64,000 bases of DNA from Hedera helix (Eukaryota > Streptophyta > Magnoliopsida > Apiales > Araliaceae), in assembly GCA_947179155.2 (NCBI GenBank), contig OX359267.1:40411792-40475791 (forward strand), in the 5' to 3' direction. Below are positions 45,443 to 57,306 of this stretch, in pieces. A program made the translations under genes and the position numbers. The notes under the pieces are model-generated. The model was given only the letters and a program-made list of their open reading frames with translations. It had not been told where the DNA came from and made no database searches. Every line of letters begins with the position of its first letter. Within the stretch, counting starts at the first letter, position 1.

Positions 45443-46401
45443 TGGAAAGCCCATCACCGTCTGACACCAAAATATGAAACTTTTTAATTTATGGTTTATT
45501 CCTGTATTTCATCCATAGCTTTTGTTGTACTATAATATACTGCAGCAAGAGGTTGTATTACCCCGTAACTAGCTGCCCTCTTCAAATGTAGAATACGTAG
45601 CAATTTTCAACTTTCAAGTAGGGCAGCTACTGAGTAGTTTAATTAATATTCTTTTTTACACCTGGTAAAATGATTTGTATATGTTGGCAGGAATTATTTA
45701 ATCCTCCTGCAGTTCTGATACATATGGGTTTTATTTATCACAGCCACGGTGTTAAATTGGCTTCTCATAATCTGGTATTGGACCGGCCATTGTTTAATTA
45801 CCCCTTATTTAGTTTCGGGAAGTTTTATTAGTTCACTAATTTTATTAACAGAAAATTTAACATTTGATTTTTAACATTTGATCACACAGAATTACGTTGT
45901 TTGTTATATAGTTAGTGTTTGACAACTACATTTTAAGTTGGGTTAAATTTGGCAACATGAGATTATTGGCTTTTATTTTGGGCACGTATTACTTGCAACT
46001 AAATTATGGGAGACTCTTGGTCGTATGTTTTACAATGTTGTTTGTTTGCACTTTGGCATTCCATAGGCTTCCTTTTGTTTGATTGAGCGAAAAGAATAAC
46101 ACTTAGATTTTACTATCAATGTCAATTACAAAAACAAGAACAACAAAGGGAAGATAAATACGTGGAAGTTAATTAAAAGATTGACCAACTTATCGATCAA
46201 CACTTTCTCGAAAGTAAAGGAAATACTTTGTCGATAGGAACTAAAAAAGAGATATCGAAGCAATTATTTTATAAAATAATTAAGTTATAATTCATTGACT
46301 GATTGTATCATTAACCATTTAGTCGCTGTTTTAAGCATGATTTTCGTCTTAGGAAACTAACAAACAAACAAATTCATGATTTGCACCCTCATAACAAACT
46401 A
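45443..46401. other. PP7 3' UTR side and intergenic
   Basis: Nothing beyond the expected 3' UTR of PP7 is supported. Confidence 0.5.
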
Positions 46402-46670
46402 CTCTTTCCGTACCTTTTCATTTGTCCTTTTAGAGAGAGATTTTTGTTTTTTTATTTGTTTATAAATTTTAAAGAAGTATTAAATGTTTAATTTTTTATA
46501 TTATCTTTTCGGATTAAAAGTTAATTTGTTTCTCTCCCATTTTGTCAATAAATTTTAGAAGATTAATATTGAAATTTTATACTCAATTTAGTCAATAGAC
46601 AAAGTATTAATTATATTTTTTAATCTATGTGCATAATTTCAAAATGTCAATTAAGAAGGGACGGATGGAG
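46402..46670. mobile_element. Stowaway-type MITE (269 bp)
   Basis: Left end CTCTTTCCGTACCTTTTCAT and reverse complement of right end CTCCATCCGTCCCTTCTTAA, with TA duplications at 46400-46401 and 46671-46672. This is the classic Tc1/mariner Stowaway end of plants. Confidence 0.85.
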
Positions 46671-46879
46671 TATATAGCAGCCAGCATTAATGAGAAAAAA
46701 AAAAAAAAAAAACCTTTAGATTTGCTTGTATACCTGTGTTTTTATTATCGAGATGAGCTTTTATAACACAATTTGAGTTGCTCAATGACCTCTTGTTTAG
46801 ATTCTTATTCTTTCTTCTTTCCAATATGTATGTATGCAATTGTGAACATATTGCTAAATGGGGCTGCTAGACTTATTTC

Positions 46880-47103
46880 TTGTTGCTTCTACGCCCGTTT
46901 TAAAGATACTACTTGTTACAGAGCACTTGCTTCTTTTCTTCCCGCTTTAGAAACACTTTTTTGGACTGGACTTGAGCTGAAGTGTTTGTGTAGATGGGTC
47001 ATGCCCGCCAATATCCTGTTAACATTTATGATTGGGTCAGCACTTGCATGGATACTTGTGATAACCACTAGAGCTTCTCAACATCTCAAGGGAGGCCTCT
47101 AAT
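46880..47103 (+). pseudogene. PIN-LIKES (PILS) auxin-carrier gene fragment
   Basis: The frame ending at 47102 contains RWVMPANILLTFMIGSALAW and HLKGGL. This matches the second to third membrane segment of PILS proteins (family pattern WFMPVNxLLTFxIGSxLGW...HLKGL). Upstream residues (SFLPALETLFW) are only weakly like the preceding segment, and the frame stops at TAA just after HLKGGL. No other PILS exons are seen nearby. It is likely a relic. PILS carriers act at the ER membrane in auxin homeostasis. Confidence 0.6.
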
Positions 47104-48035
47104 AGTGGTATCCTCCTGTTCAGCAGGTAAAGTTTCTGTATGAATCTGTAATTTTTGCCATTTTTATTGTGTTTATTTGATTCTTTTCATTCAACTCAAT
47201 TTCTTACTGCAGATTCTTCTAACAAGGAAGACAAAGCAGACTGGCTATTCCTCGTCCTTTTGGTAAAGAAGAACATCCAAGGGTGTTAATGGTGGGCTAA
47301 AAATATTCTACACCACATTTTGACTCATGGTTCTTTCCCAATCCTACCACTAGCTATGCTTTGAAAATTTGAAGGTAAGGGATCTTATACTTATGAAATG
47401 AAAGAGTATTTATAATTAACTCTAAATATGAAATAATAATGAGTACGAGGGTTCAACCATTTTCTAGAACCTGATCTTTTAATGTTCATCTAGGCATGGT
47501 TGCCAAACAACTTCATTTACCCTTCATAACTCAATTAAACCCTTAGCTACGCATCTACTGGACGAACTATACACCCATTTCTCATTCCTCACCCTTCAGC
47601 TCGAAGAAAAACCAGCTCTCGTGTTTTCTCTATGGACATTGAGATCATCATCTACGTGTAAATCACACATAGCAAGCACTATTTTTAGATATGGTGTGCC
47701 AAGGCTTTGCGAAGGCACAAATGACAAAGTTTTCTAATGAGCAGATGTATGAGTAGCTTACGGGCATTGTAACTGATGGGAAATGGTTAAAAGAAGTATC
47801 GAGCTAATCAAGCAAAAACCATTCACTAGAGAAATATTTTGTTCAACTAAGTAATAGTTATTCATTCCTCAAGCCACCTTTCAAGCAGAACTAACCAGTC
47901 ATTTAAATTTTTGAGCTATCATTCACTGTTTAATTCAGTTACAATTCAAAGAGAATATGATCAATTAATAACTAGCTGAGGAACAAGTGAAGCATACATT
48001 AAGAGGATGAAGAGTGAATACAGGCATATCGCTTG
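47104..48035. other. Intergenic, 3' flank of DGAT2
   Basis: Probably includes decayed parts of the PILS-like locus (an AG acceptor-like site at about 47213 precedes a short open stretch) and the DGAT2 3' UTR next to 48035. Nothing else supported. Confidence 0.45.
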
Positions 48036-50611
48036 TCAAAGAATTCTCAACTGAAGATCTGCATGGCCAGCTCTTGCTTTATGTCGTTCAAAGAGATCTC
48101 GAATCGCTTCAACATATTGGTTTTGTACTTCAGCAACCTTAATGGAGTTCAAGCAAGAAACAGGCAAGTAGATGAAATTGTTGAGTATGCGTCAGGTCTC
48201 GTAAACTTCTAAGAATTCTTAAAAGCAATTATGAAAAAGCACTTTTTCCCTCTTTTGAGGTAAATAAATTCATTACTCAAAAGAAAAGTACAAATATCCA
48301 TAATTGATGATATATATTTGAGATAAAATAATTAATTATACATTTGAAAGGCCAAGTGCTCGCCAACTATAACACATTACAATGGGGGTTCCTAGGAGGT
48401 CTAGAAAGTTGAAGGATATGGTGGATTATCTTTGGTACATTGATGCTTGATGTTCCTGGGGTTGCAATGGTGATATCTGTACTATTTCAGTACTGCAGTA
48501 CATTAGGAAAAGGGTGAGGATAAAATTGGGATCTGGTGCCCTATTTTGTGTATTGGGTTGGAATTTTGGAAACAACAGGAGCACAGTGATAAAATTACTA
48601 TATTTGTTGTATGTACACTGCATTATTATAGGTGCCTGGTTAGGAGGTGCTCTCAGGGTCAGTAAATATCCCTGCATCATTTCTTATCTGATGTTGAAGG
48701 CCCAGCCACAAAAAAGAATAAAATAAAAAATAAAAAAATCCTAAAGGGTGTAAATTGATACAATTTGAACTTTCCATGGCCCAAACAGAAGCTACAGGCC
48801 TAGGAAGGACAAAGATACAAGCCTGAAAAATTATGAGTTTACTTTTATTATTGTCTTCTCACATCAAAGTCCCTTATAGGTCTAGTTTTTGACAAAGGTC
48901 TTGCCACTAAGGCATACAAGAGTGTGTTGATCAATTTTCTATTGCTGGTCTCTTCTTTCTTAATTTTATAACTACTTGCCGGAAGGGAAGGGGGAAGGGA
49001 ATTGAATTTGGTAACCAAGTTTTCATGATTTTGTGGAAGAACGGACTAATCCGTTTCTGTTTAAAGAAAAAGTTCTTACGGATATTTGATCATATGCCCT
49101 CAAAACTTATTTGGACGAAAGATATATGACATGGGCCCCATGTCAACTAACATTGGCATACCACTCACTAATATGACCTCTATGTACCTTGCATAATAGA
49201 TTCTTTTAGGCATAGATGTTAGAAATATACAGAGAGAAGCATATATATCAAAAACACGGACAACGTAATGAGCCTACCTCTTCCTCGGTGGGGTGCGCAT
49301 TTTGCTTGAACTTGATGGGTTTACCAACCACCACATGCATTGGATTGCGGAAGGGTAGAGGAGATCTGCAGGAAAAAACCCATGAAAGAAGAGTACAGAC
49401 AACTAGGAACAAGTCAATGAGCAGTGGATTTAAAAGGAAAATAACAAACCCATGTGCTACAACAAAGATGTACATAAAGTTGCTCCCATAAACTGCAGAC
49501 AGAGACCCAGGGCCAAGGACACTTTTTGCAATAACTTACCTAGTTCTCTAGTTTATGATAATAGATATGATGCCAAAACAGTCCCATTCCTTGACCCGTT
49601 CCATTCTACAATATCGACATAACATGGTATAAAGCACTGGATTGTCTGTTCACTAGAAATTTATAGTAGGTTCAGATGGAAAACCAAAGGATCTGTTATT
49701 AGATTTTCCATGAGAGCGGTGGTAATCCTCCACGCAGCAAACAAAAAGAGCATCTAGATGAAAAACACAGAAAATGACCCCTTCAACATAACATACATAA
49801 AACAAGTGCCTAGCAAGTAAGCTCCGATTCAACTCGCATCAAAGAGATTCATAGTGCGGCCCTATGGAACTCCATGATCATCTTTGCAACCACTGGTGAG
49901 GGGGGAGGGGAAGAAAAGAAAAGACATCTTTGCACTGAAAGTATAAATCATAAATTAAATAATTCCATATCAAGCAGATACGCGAACTAAATGCTTTAGA
50001 CATACCCAAAGACGCCCCAGAAGACAACTGGTGTGAACCTTATAGCTCTAGAAAATCGCAGGTACAATTTACCACCAGGCTTCCACCATTTGTAGACATC
50101 ATGAGTCTGCAGCAATTTGAGAGCAAGCAAAAATTCTTCAACATCCATATAGGAAGCAAATGCATAACAAGATGAACACTATATAACAAGGTTACAAATT
50201 AGGTAATCACAAACAGAAGTCTGAATTTCAATTTGACAAGATGCCATAGAAATGTAACTGCCATGAACAAGCAGCAATGAAGCACAGATACAACCCCAGC
50301 CATGCACAAAAAGCATACAGAGCTATATGTATCAGGTACATAGTATAGGTACAATGACAATGAGAATGTTGAGCTCAGCCAGCTTCGCAAATGTGTTACT
50401 TGGAAAGGAAAATAAACAAAAACAGGCAAAAGACTATCAATACCTGACCGAAACAAAAAACTGGCACTATTGGGCATCCCTTCTCCATAGCTATGCGCAC
50501 AAATCCTCTTCTTGACTGGAGGAAAGCAATCTACAATTTAAGAGAAGCATGAGTCTCACACCAGGGGTAAAATTTAGAGAAAGAAACTCGTCTGAAATTA
50601 GACGACAACAA

Positions 50612-50670
<59 letters not shown>

Positions 50671-53154
50671 GGCACAAAACATCTTTGGTCAAGGAATCTC
50701 CAGCTTATGTAACATAAACAGAACTCGTCAGCTTGAAAGATATCACACAACAACAACATAGAAAATCATTAGATAAAGACACTCGTGATGATGAATTGTT
50801 CACCGAAGTGAATTTTTTAGAAGTTTATCACCTGTAACTAGATAAACTCACGAATCAAGAATTCAACCATAATACGTAGTAAAGAGTACAAGATTACAAG
50901 TCTCAACTCCAAAGTACATGAGTAATTTGCAGGCAGCAAGCTAGTAGGCAGGTGATACAGTAAACTGCCAAAAGTTGCAGATCTTAGGACATTGAGGTTT
51001 CAATATTGGAAGGAAGCCACATTTGTCAGGATTTATAGAGAGAGAACTCTATCCAAGCTAAAAGAAAATGGGACACCAAAAAGTCCTGTTAGTTCTATAT
51101 CTACTTATCTAGATAATACATATAAAAGTCACAACCTCTGAACCATGCTCCATGTAAAATGTCTCTTGCACTCCACCTGGCACTATGATGCAGCTATAGC
51201 CGGACGACAAGGAGGAAAGAAAGTTTTTCTTCGATGCTGGTATCATTCCCAACCAAGTCCAGATATGCCTTAGAAACGGAGTGTAAAACACCTATTCATT
51301 TTTTCAATTGTGTTAACATGAATTACTTTAACAAAATGATAATTATAGTACTCGAAATGTTTAAGAGTAGAAGCATAACAGGTAGCAAGTCTTACTGCGG
51401 TGCTTGCGAGGACCTTGACTTTTGGGAGAGGCATGAAACCTGTTAGGTCGAAAAGTGCAACAGAGCCGATTGGTAAAACTGAATGTGGCTCATAGCCAAA
51501 AACTGCATAAATCAAGCCCAACTTCATTAGTGATGAACAGAGGGAAATGAATTAGCATAGTGAAGCTAAGTAGCTCATTAGAAACTAATATTATGTTTGT
51601 TTGCAAAAAACATACTTGAGATTGAACTATTTACCTTAATTTAATACTACTTTGCACTATTTAATCATTTGATGATGGATTACTAATCCCTTAATGTTGG
51701 ATTATTAGTCTCATAAAGCCATTTAATAGCTTAAAATGAGGGATACTATTAATCCCAAATTTTTCATGGAATTATATAATCTCACATAAATAGCCTTAGG
51801 AATGATAAAAAAAAAATAGTCTATAGGACTATTTAAAACCCTATTAATCCCCAATCATGGGATAAAATAGTCCGAAGTAGTATAAATTAATGCAAATAGT
51901 CCAATCCCAAGTATGCTTTTTGCAAACAAACATAGCCTAAGTGGTAACTGATTACCAGTCAAGTAAATTTCTATTGTGGTATAAGACACTCCAAGAAAAA
52001 CTTTGCAGCACTCCTTTTCCTGATAACCCTTTTTTTCTTTCATCCTGAGTTCATTCTATCTGATTTCCAATAATAGGAAAATTTTCAATGCCATCTCAAG
52101 TTTCTACTTACACACACACACACGTGCACACACACTAAATTGTAGCTGAAGAACAATTGTCTCATGGTACAGTTCCATCCAAACTAACCCTGCAACTACG
52201 ATGGAGAATTGGCAGAAAACATTTGAATTTGCTTAACTAGTTGCGGTCGACTACTTTATTAATACTCACCTAGGTAAAAGAATAATCAAAATTAACCATC
52301 AATTGAAGCAACTTAAAAATCACGTATTCAAATCAAAGCAAGATGCCAGCTAGTCTAATTTTGATGCCATTTCAAAATCATAACATACATTGCCAGGAAC
52401 AAGGAGGTAAACAGTTTATCAACCTAAATCAACTGAAGAGGGACTAGAGATACAGATTTGTTGCCAAGTTAAAGACTTTCGAGACCTCAAAGCACATAAT
52501 CATTACCAAGAATAGCTTCAACACAAATAATTCTTCACTATGATTTGAGAAAACGAAATAAGAAAAAAAATTCTTTGAAAAAATAAATGATCTTACCATA
52601 AGTCTGATTAGGATTGAAGTCTTTTATATCTTCCACAAGTAGAGTCACCGGAAAATAACCGCAAACATGTTTACAGAGATACCTGGAGGATGGTAAATTG
52701 CATAATAATCACTTCTATCAATCATCAACTAAATAAATAAAAACCACAACAAAATTATTAGTTCTTAAGTTTTAAGAGCTGTAATTAATTTCAAAACCTT
52801 GCTAGTTTACGGCCCCATTTGCTCTTATCGTCAATTGGAATCACCGCAAATATCACCAGCAACCCAATTACACTAACAAATAAAAAACAAATTAATTTTT
52901 TCTAAGAAAATAATAAAGAAAAATAGAAAAAGGGTAGTAAAAACACTGAAAAGAGAATAAACGAACAGTAATGCATTGGGAAGAGAGAGGAAGAAGAAGG
53001 AAGCCAAAACGATGAAGATATTGAAGTAGATCCCTCCAACCCACAGCACCATTGTGACCATAGAGTGAATAATTGAGGTTTCCTTCCCCGTGAAAACGGC
53101 CGGCGCCGCCTCATTTGACGGCGAGATTCCGTTAGCCTCCTCCTTAATCGGCAT
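48036..53154 (-). CDS. DGAT2: Diacylglycerol O-acyltransferase 2 (DGAT2)
   Basis: Nine exons on the minus strand: 52967-53154, 52798-52872, 52597-52682, 51396-51502, 51136-51291, 50444-50530, 50006-50106, 49278-49365, 48036-48137. They sum to 990 nt, giving 329 residues in continuous frame. DGAT2 transfers an acyl group from acyl-CoA to diacylglycerol to form triacylglycerol at the ER. A soluble N-terminus is followed by hydrophobic segments (about 31-57 and 61-76), the plant active-site block YEPHSV (120-125), HIWTWLG (161-167), VPGGVQE (189-195), RRGFVRIAMEKG (211-222), WWKPGGK (240-246) and PMHVVVGKPI (275-284). The C-terminus LQLRIL resembles the hydrophobic ER-retention tail described for plant DGAT2. 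An in-frame ATG at 53256 would add 34 residues; the internal ATG fits family length. Gene converges with PP7. Confidence 0.97.
50612..50670. repeat. (AAT)n microsatellite in DGAT2 intron 5
   Basis: About 19 AAT units, roughly 80 bp upstream of exon 6 in gene orientation. Confidence 0.95.
51589..51937. mobile_element. PIF/Harbinger-type MITE, copy 1 (in DGAT2 intron 3)
   Basis: 349 bp with long terminal inverted repeats of about 65 bp (TATGTTTGTTTGCAAAAAAC at left; reverse complement of right GGCTATGTTTGTTTGCAAAA). It is flanked by a 3-bp TAA duplication (51586-51588 and 51938-51940). A second copy is at 62400-62737. The 3-bp TWA target site is typical of Harbinger/Tourist MITEs. Confidence 0.9.
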
Positions 53155-55290
53155 GATTGGGCGAATTGGGTCGCACAAACTGGGACAAACAGAGATTCCG
53201 GCGAGTAGGGTGACAGAGTATAATTGGACACAGAGAAACTGAGACGGAGTCTCCACCGCTCAATAACCAGTGAAAGATGGCGGAAGTACGTGCCGCCCAT
53301 TCCTTAATTAACAAATGATTTTCTCTTCTGAGTAAAGCGACAAAATGGAGTAATGGTGTGTGACGAAGGATTCTTAACAATATTTGAATAATTTTGGTCT
53401 TGTGGGACTTCGTACGGGCTTAAACTAAGCTACGAATTAGAGTTTTAGAGTTCTACAAGTCAATATTTTAAGATTCGGATTAATCATTCAATCGAAAAAA
53501 ATATGGGATAAATAAATTACTAATTCAATTATCGGTTGAGCCAATATTAAATTGATAATATCATAAATATATAAAAAATATATATTATTTATTATTAGTA
53601 AATTTTAAAACATTTAACTTTTTTATAAATTAAAATATAGTAAAATTATGTTATAATATTATTAAAAATATTTAATTTTAAAATTAATATTTTTTTATAA
53701 AAAAAAAAATTAAAACCGGTTCAACCAGTCAACTAATCAGTTTTACCGGTTGAACCACCGGTCAAATCGGTGATCAACTGGTTTTATTGATTTTTAATCA
53801 AATAGATTGAACTAATTTAAATCGGATTGGACATTAAACTGAATCCCGATTTAACCTGCTGATTCGATCCAATTTTCATAACGTTGCTACAAATACTACT
53901 AACAAATAATAATCATAAAATTTTGACATCAAATAATAATAATAGTTTTGGTCTTGTTGGTCAATTTGCTTCTTACAAACAATAATGTTGATTGAACTGC
54001 TCACGAAACTGAGTCTAAATTTCATGTCTTTTGTGCCGTTTCATGAAACTGAGTTCAAATTTCATGTTTTATATGTCATCTCTAATCCTATTTGCTCTAA
54101 TTTAAAATAGATATAAGGTATTATAGATTTTCTGAAGGTGACTTAAAAAATATTTTTAAATTCAAAATAAACATATGTTGTTTTTAAAAAAAAATTAATC
54201 AGTTTAATGATTAATATTCTTGATTATCCAAAAAATATTATTCATTATAAGATTTATTATTTCATAATTTTTTAAATAAATTATCTTAATTTTAAGTTTA
54301 TATTTTTTAAATTGACTCAAAAATTTGTAATAATCTTATAATTTGAAATTGATGTAATATAAGTAATTTATTATTATTTAAATAAATAAATAAATAAATA
54401 TTATCTTGTATAAGATGGAAAATATGTAAGATAAATAAATTATTATTTAATATAGAGATAATATGAAAAATTAAGCCTTTAATGCCTTCTTGAAATCTAC
54501 AAACGACATATAAAAAAGAATAAATTTCATCATAAAAATATAGATAAAAAGGAATAGAGGGGGTAATTTGTTTATCTTTCATCTTTTTAATGAATTTTAA
54601 AATGATAATATTAATATTTTATATTCAATTCGACTAATCATATAAACATTAATTATATTTCTTTAACGGTCATCTAAAGGGTCAATTAAAAAAAATGGGG
54701 GGAGTACGTAAAATGCTAATATTCATGCAAAATTAGGATTCAATGTTAATACAAATCCTGTCCCGCAAAAATAATGGAGGGATTGCATTCAGGTATATTT
54801 AATGTTAATAGATTTAAAAGTTAAGATTATTATGTAATTCATTAACTTGTACTCGTATCTCTCAAAAATAGGGGCATTAAATAAAAGTATACTGTAAAAA
54901 AATTGTAACAATGTGATTTTAATTTGTCAGTGAATTGAAATTCTTATGGGAAATGGATAAAATATGATCCACTTCATTAACGACCATATTGAAATGATTC
55001 ATGTGGCACTGGTCCTTAATTGTCCGAGGCTAACATCTATTGGGGATGGTCAATGTAACACACTATCATCCCATTCGAAACCACCCGATCCATTTCTCTG
55101 TTGGCTTCTCTTTTTTGTTTTGTGCCACCTTCTCTTGTTGTTTTGATCAATTTGAATGCTTCACCACCGTTCATCCTGCGATTGCCCACATTTTTCAGTA
55201 GTTACATAAGGATTTCAATTTGTCACATTTTTCAAAAGTTACACAAAGATTTGGCACATGAAACATAGAAAAATGCTACTCCCTTGGTTC
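53155..55290. other. Intergenic upstream of DGAT2
   Basis: Promoter side of DGAT2, then AT-rich repeats. 53700-53885 is rich in CCGGTT/AACCGG motifs typical of a dispersed plant repeat whose ends I could not set. Stowaway-like half elements lie at about 54449-54562 and 54590-54707, the latter ending GGGGGGAGTA. Confidence 0.5.
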
Positions 55291-55296
55291 CGCCGC

Positions 55297-55319
55297 GGGG
55301 GGGGGGGGGGGGGGGGGGG
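55297..55319 (+). repeat. G23 homopolymer
   Basis: An uninterrupted run of 23 G following CCGCC. An unusually long G tract for plant DNA; its exact length is prone to sequencing error. Confidence 0.85.
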
Positions 55320-56463
55320 ACCGTTAAAAAATTTGAACAAGAAATTTTCTCTTATTTTCCTAGATTACCCTCTCATAAATTCTTGGAAAGGGGCAAATGT
55401 TTGTCGCCTGGAACCTATTACAAAAAAGAAAAAGAAAAAAAAAGGGCTGTATAGTAATTTCAGTTTAATTTTACACTTAAAATGAGTACTAACATTGCAT
55501 TTCTTAAATGCTGTGCAAGGCCTTCTACCGACAGTTATTCCGGAACCGAGAGAGTAGGTTATTAGACAAAAACTATCTAATTACCTAGACAAAATATTGA
55601 TAAATTGTACTGTACGATTCATAAATATTTTGTTGGGTAAACTAGACAACTTTTATCTAGTTATCTATCGGTACTAATAAAAACCTCTAATTGACTTACT
55701 TGAATTTGGAGGGGGCCTTGTTTTTCCGGATGAATTACTATTTGAAACTTCTGTTACAACTGAATCTTGACCCAAAATATGGGAAACTATAGCGGTTGAT
55801 GAGCTTGAACTTGATGTGCTCAACTAAATGAGAAATAAATCGAGCGTATGAGAAGAAAACGCGTGATGGGCTCGACAAAATTAAGGTAATCAACGTATTG
55901 AATCAAGAAGTACATTATAAAATTAAATTCATTATTTCCTCATAATTAAGTTTAATTGCACATAGTAATTAAAAAATTATTTATAATAACAGTAGTTGAT
56001 AAATAATTTTTCGTAACGATCCAGTTATATGTAAAAATATACCAACACACTAGATTAAAGTCTCTATTTTTCATAACTAAAACAAGTCATCTGATCGAGT
56101 GCATTACAATCTACTAGAATAGAATGGTATGTCTATTTTTATCTAAGATTAAAAATAATATAATTTCTTTAATTATATATGACATATAATTTATGTCTTC
56201 CGTATATGACATTCTTTTATATACATTAATTATAAAATGTATAATTATGCGCAAAACTTATGACACATTTAATTATGTAAAAAATAATAACCTTTTATTA
56301 TTGAAATAATAAAATAAGAATCAATATTGAATTTTTCTAGGCTTAAAACCTTACGGTTGCCACTTCAAACAATTTCCCTTAGATTATGGTACTTTCTAAA
56401 CGTCAAGTTAGGAGTAATTTGCAGTCAATTCCTTCACCATTAGCTGCGGTTGGGTTTAGATCC
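55320..56463. other. Intergenic, no gene seen
   Basis: AT-rich, no recognisable element or coding sequence. Confidence 0.5.
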
Positions 56464-56638
56464 TCTGTTACGGATCTCTGTTCCGTGTCTCTGTTATCAG
56501 AAACATGGAACAACAGAGATGTGTATGTATCTATATATAGATACATACGTATATATCTCTGTTCTATGTCTCTGGTAACAGAGATACATACATATATATT
56601 TTTATTCCATGTCTCTAGTAACAGAGATCCGTAACAGA
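56464..56638. repeat. Foldback (nested palindrome) element
   Basis: Outer perfect 16-bp arms TCTGTTACGGATCTCT (56464-56479) and AGAGATCCGTAACAGA (56623-56638). The inside holds further TCTCTGTT/AACAGAGA repeats in both orientations and a 26-bp perfect palindrome at 56523-56548. The whole 175 bp can fold into nested hairpins. No target duplication identified. Confidence 0.8.
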
Positions 56639-57306
56639 TAATCTCAGGCCCATTAGCTGGCATTCTAGCAATAACAGTCTCAGAAGATCAGGAAAGTACC
56701 CAACGACTTCCGGAACATAATATTTCAATTGTCATGTTCATTCCAATGATAACCCCATAGGTCTTAGTCTCTAACAATTCTTCTCAATGTCTACAAGACA
56801 AGTGAAGATAGTACATAAACCTAAAGAACAGTCAAATAGACTCAAATCCATATGGCTTGATGAAAGATACACTTCAAGACAAATTCCTCTGTTAATTTTT
56901 TATGTTTTTTTCACTTCTCCATCAGCAAATGGCCAAGAGAATATTTAACAGTATCATCTTGGCCCCAATAGAAATCTTAATTTCTAAACATGTCACATGT
57001 ACATCGGTGATTTGGTAAATAAGGGATCAAATAGCATGAACAGAGTGTGAACTAGAAATTTGTTTATAGAACTGCAGCAGTATGTTTTTCCGTGTAACTG
57101 ATTCCAATTAGTGTAGAATATATAAAATTTGCATAGTGAATGATATCATCCACTATGAAGCATTTGTATACCTTGCTTGTAGAAGCAAAATCAACATCAA
57201 ACTTGAGAGAAATTAGTCTCGTTATACATGATCTTGAATCAACTCAGACAAGGGTTTCATGTTCCGGTATAATGACTAATGATGGAAACCTATAATGCAA
57301 TCAGCT
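56639..57306. other. 3' flank of the chloroplast-protein gene
   Basis: Contains the presumptive 3' UTR near 57306. Nothing else seen. Confidence 0.45.

Noticed and set aside
47210..47290. Second PILS-like exon after the fragment
   Set aside because: A splice-acceptor-like AG is present but the translated residues do not resemble any PILS segment.
48426..48726. Coding frames within DGAT2 intron 8
   Set aside because: Inside a 1140-bp intron, no homology recognised, and both strands open only by chance.
53700..53885. AACCGG-rich stretch as a defined transposon
   Set aside because: Composition is typical of a dispersed plant repeat but I could not find inverted ends or a target duplication.
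54964..55146. 60-aa hydrophobic frame as a small membrane protein
   Set aside because: Poor codon composition and no promoter or homologue recognised.
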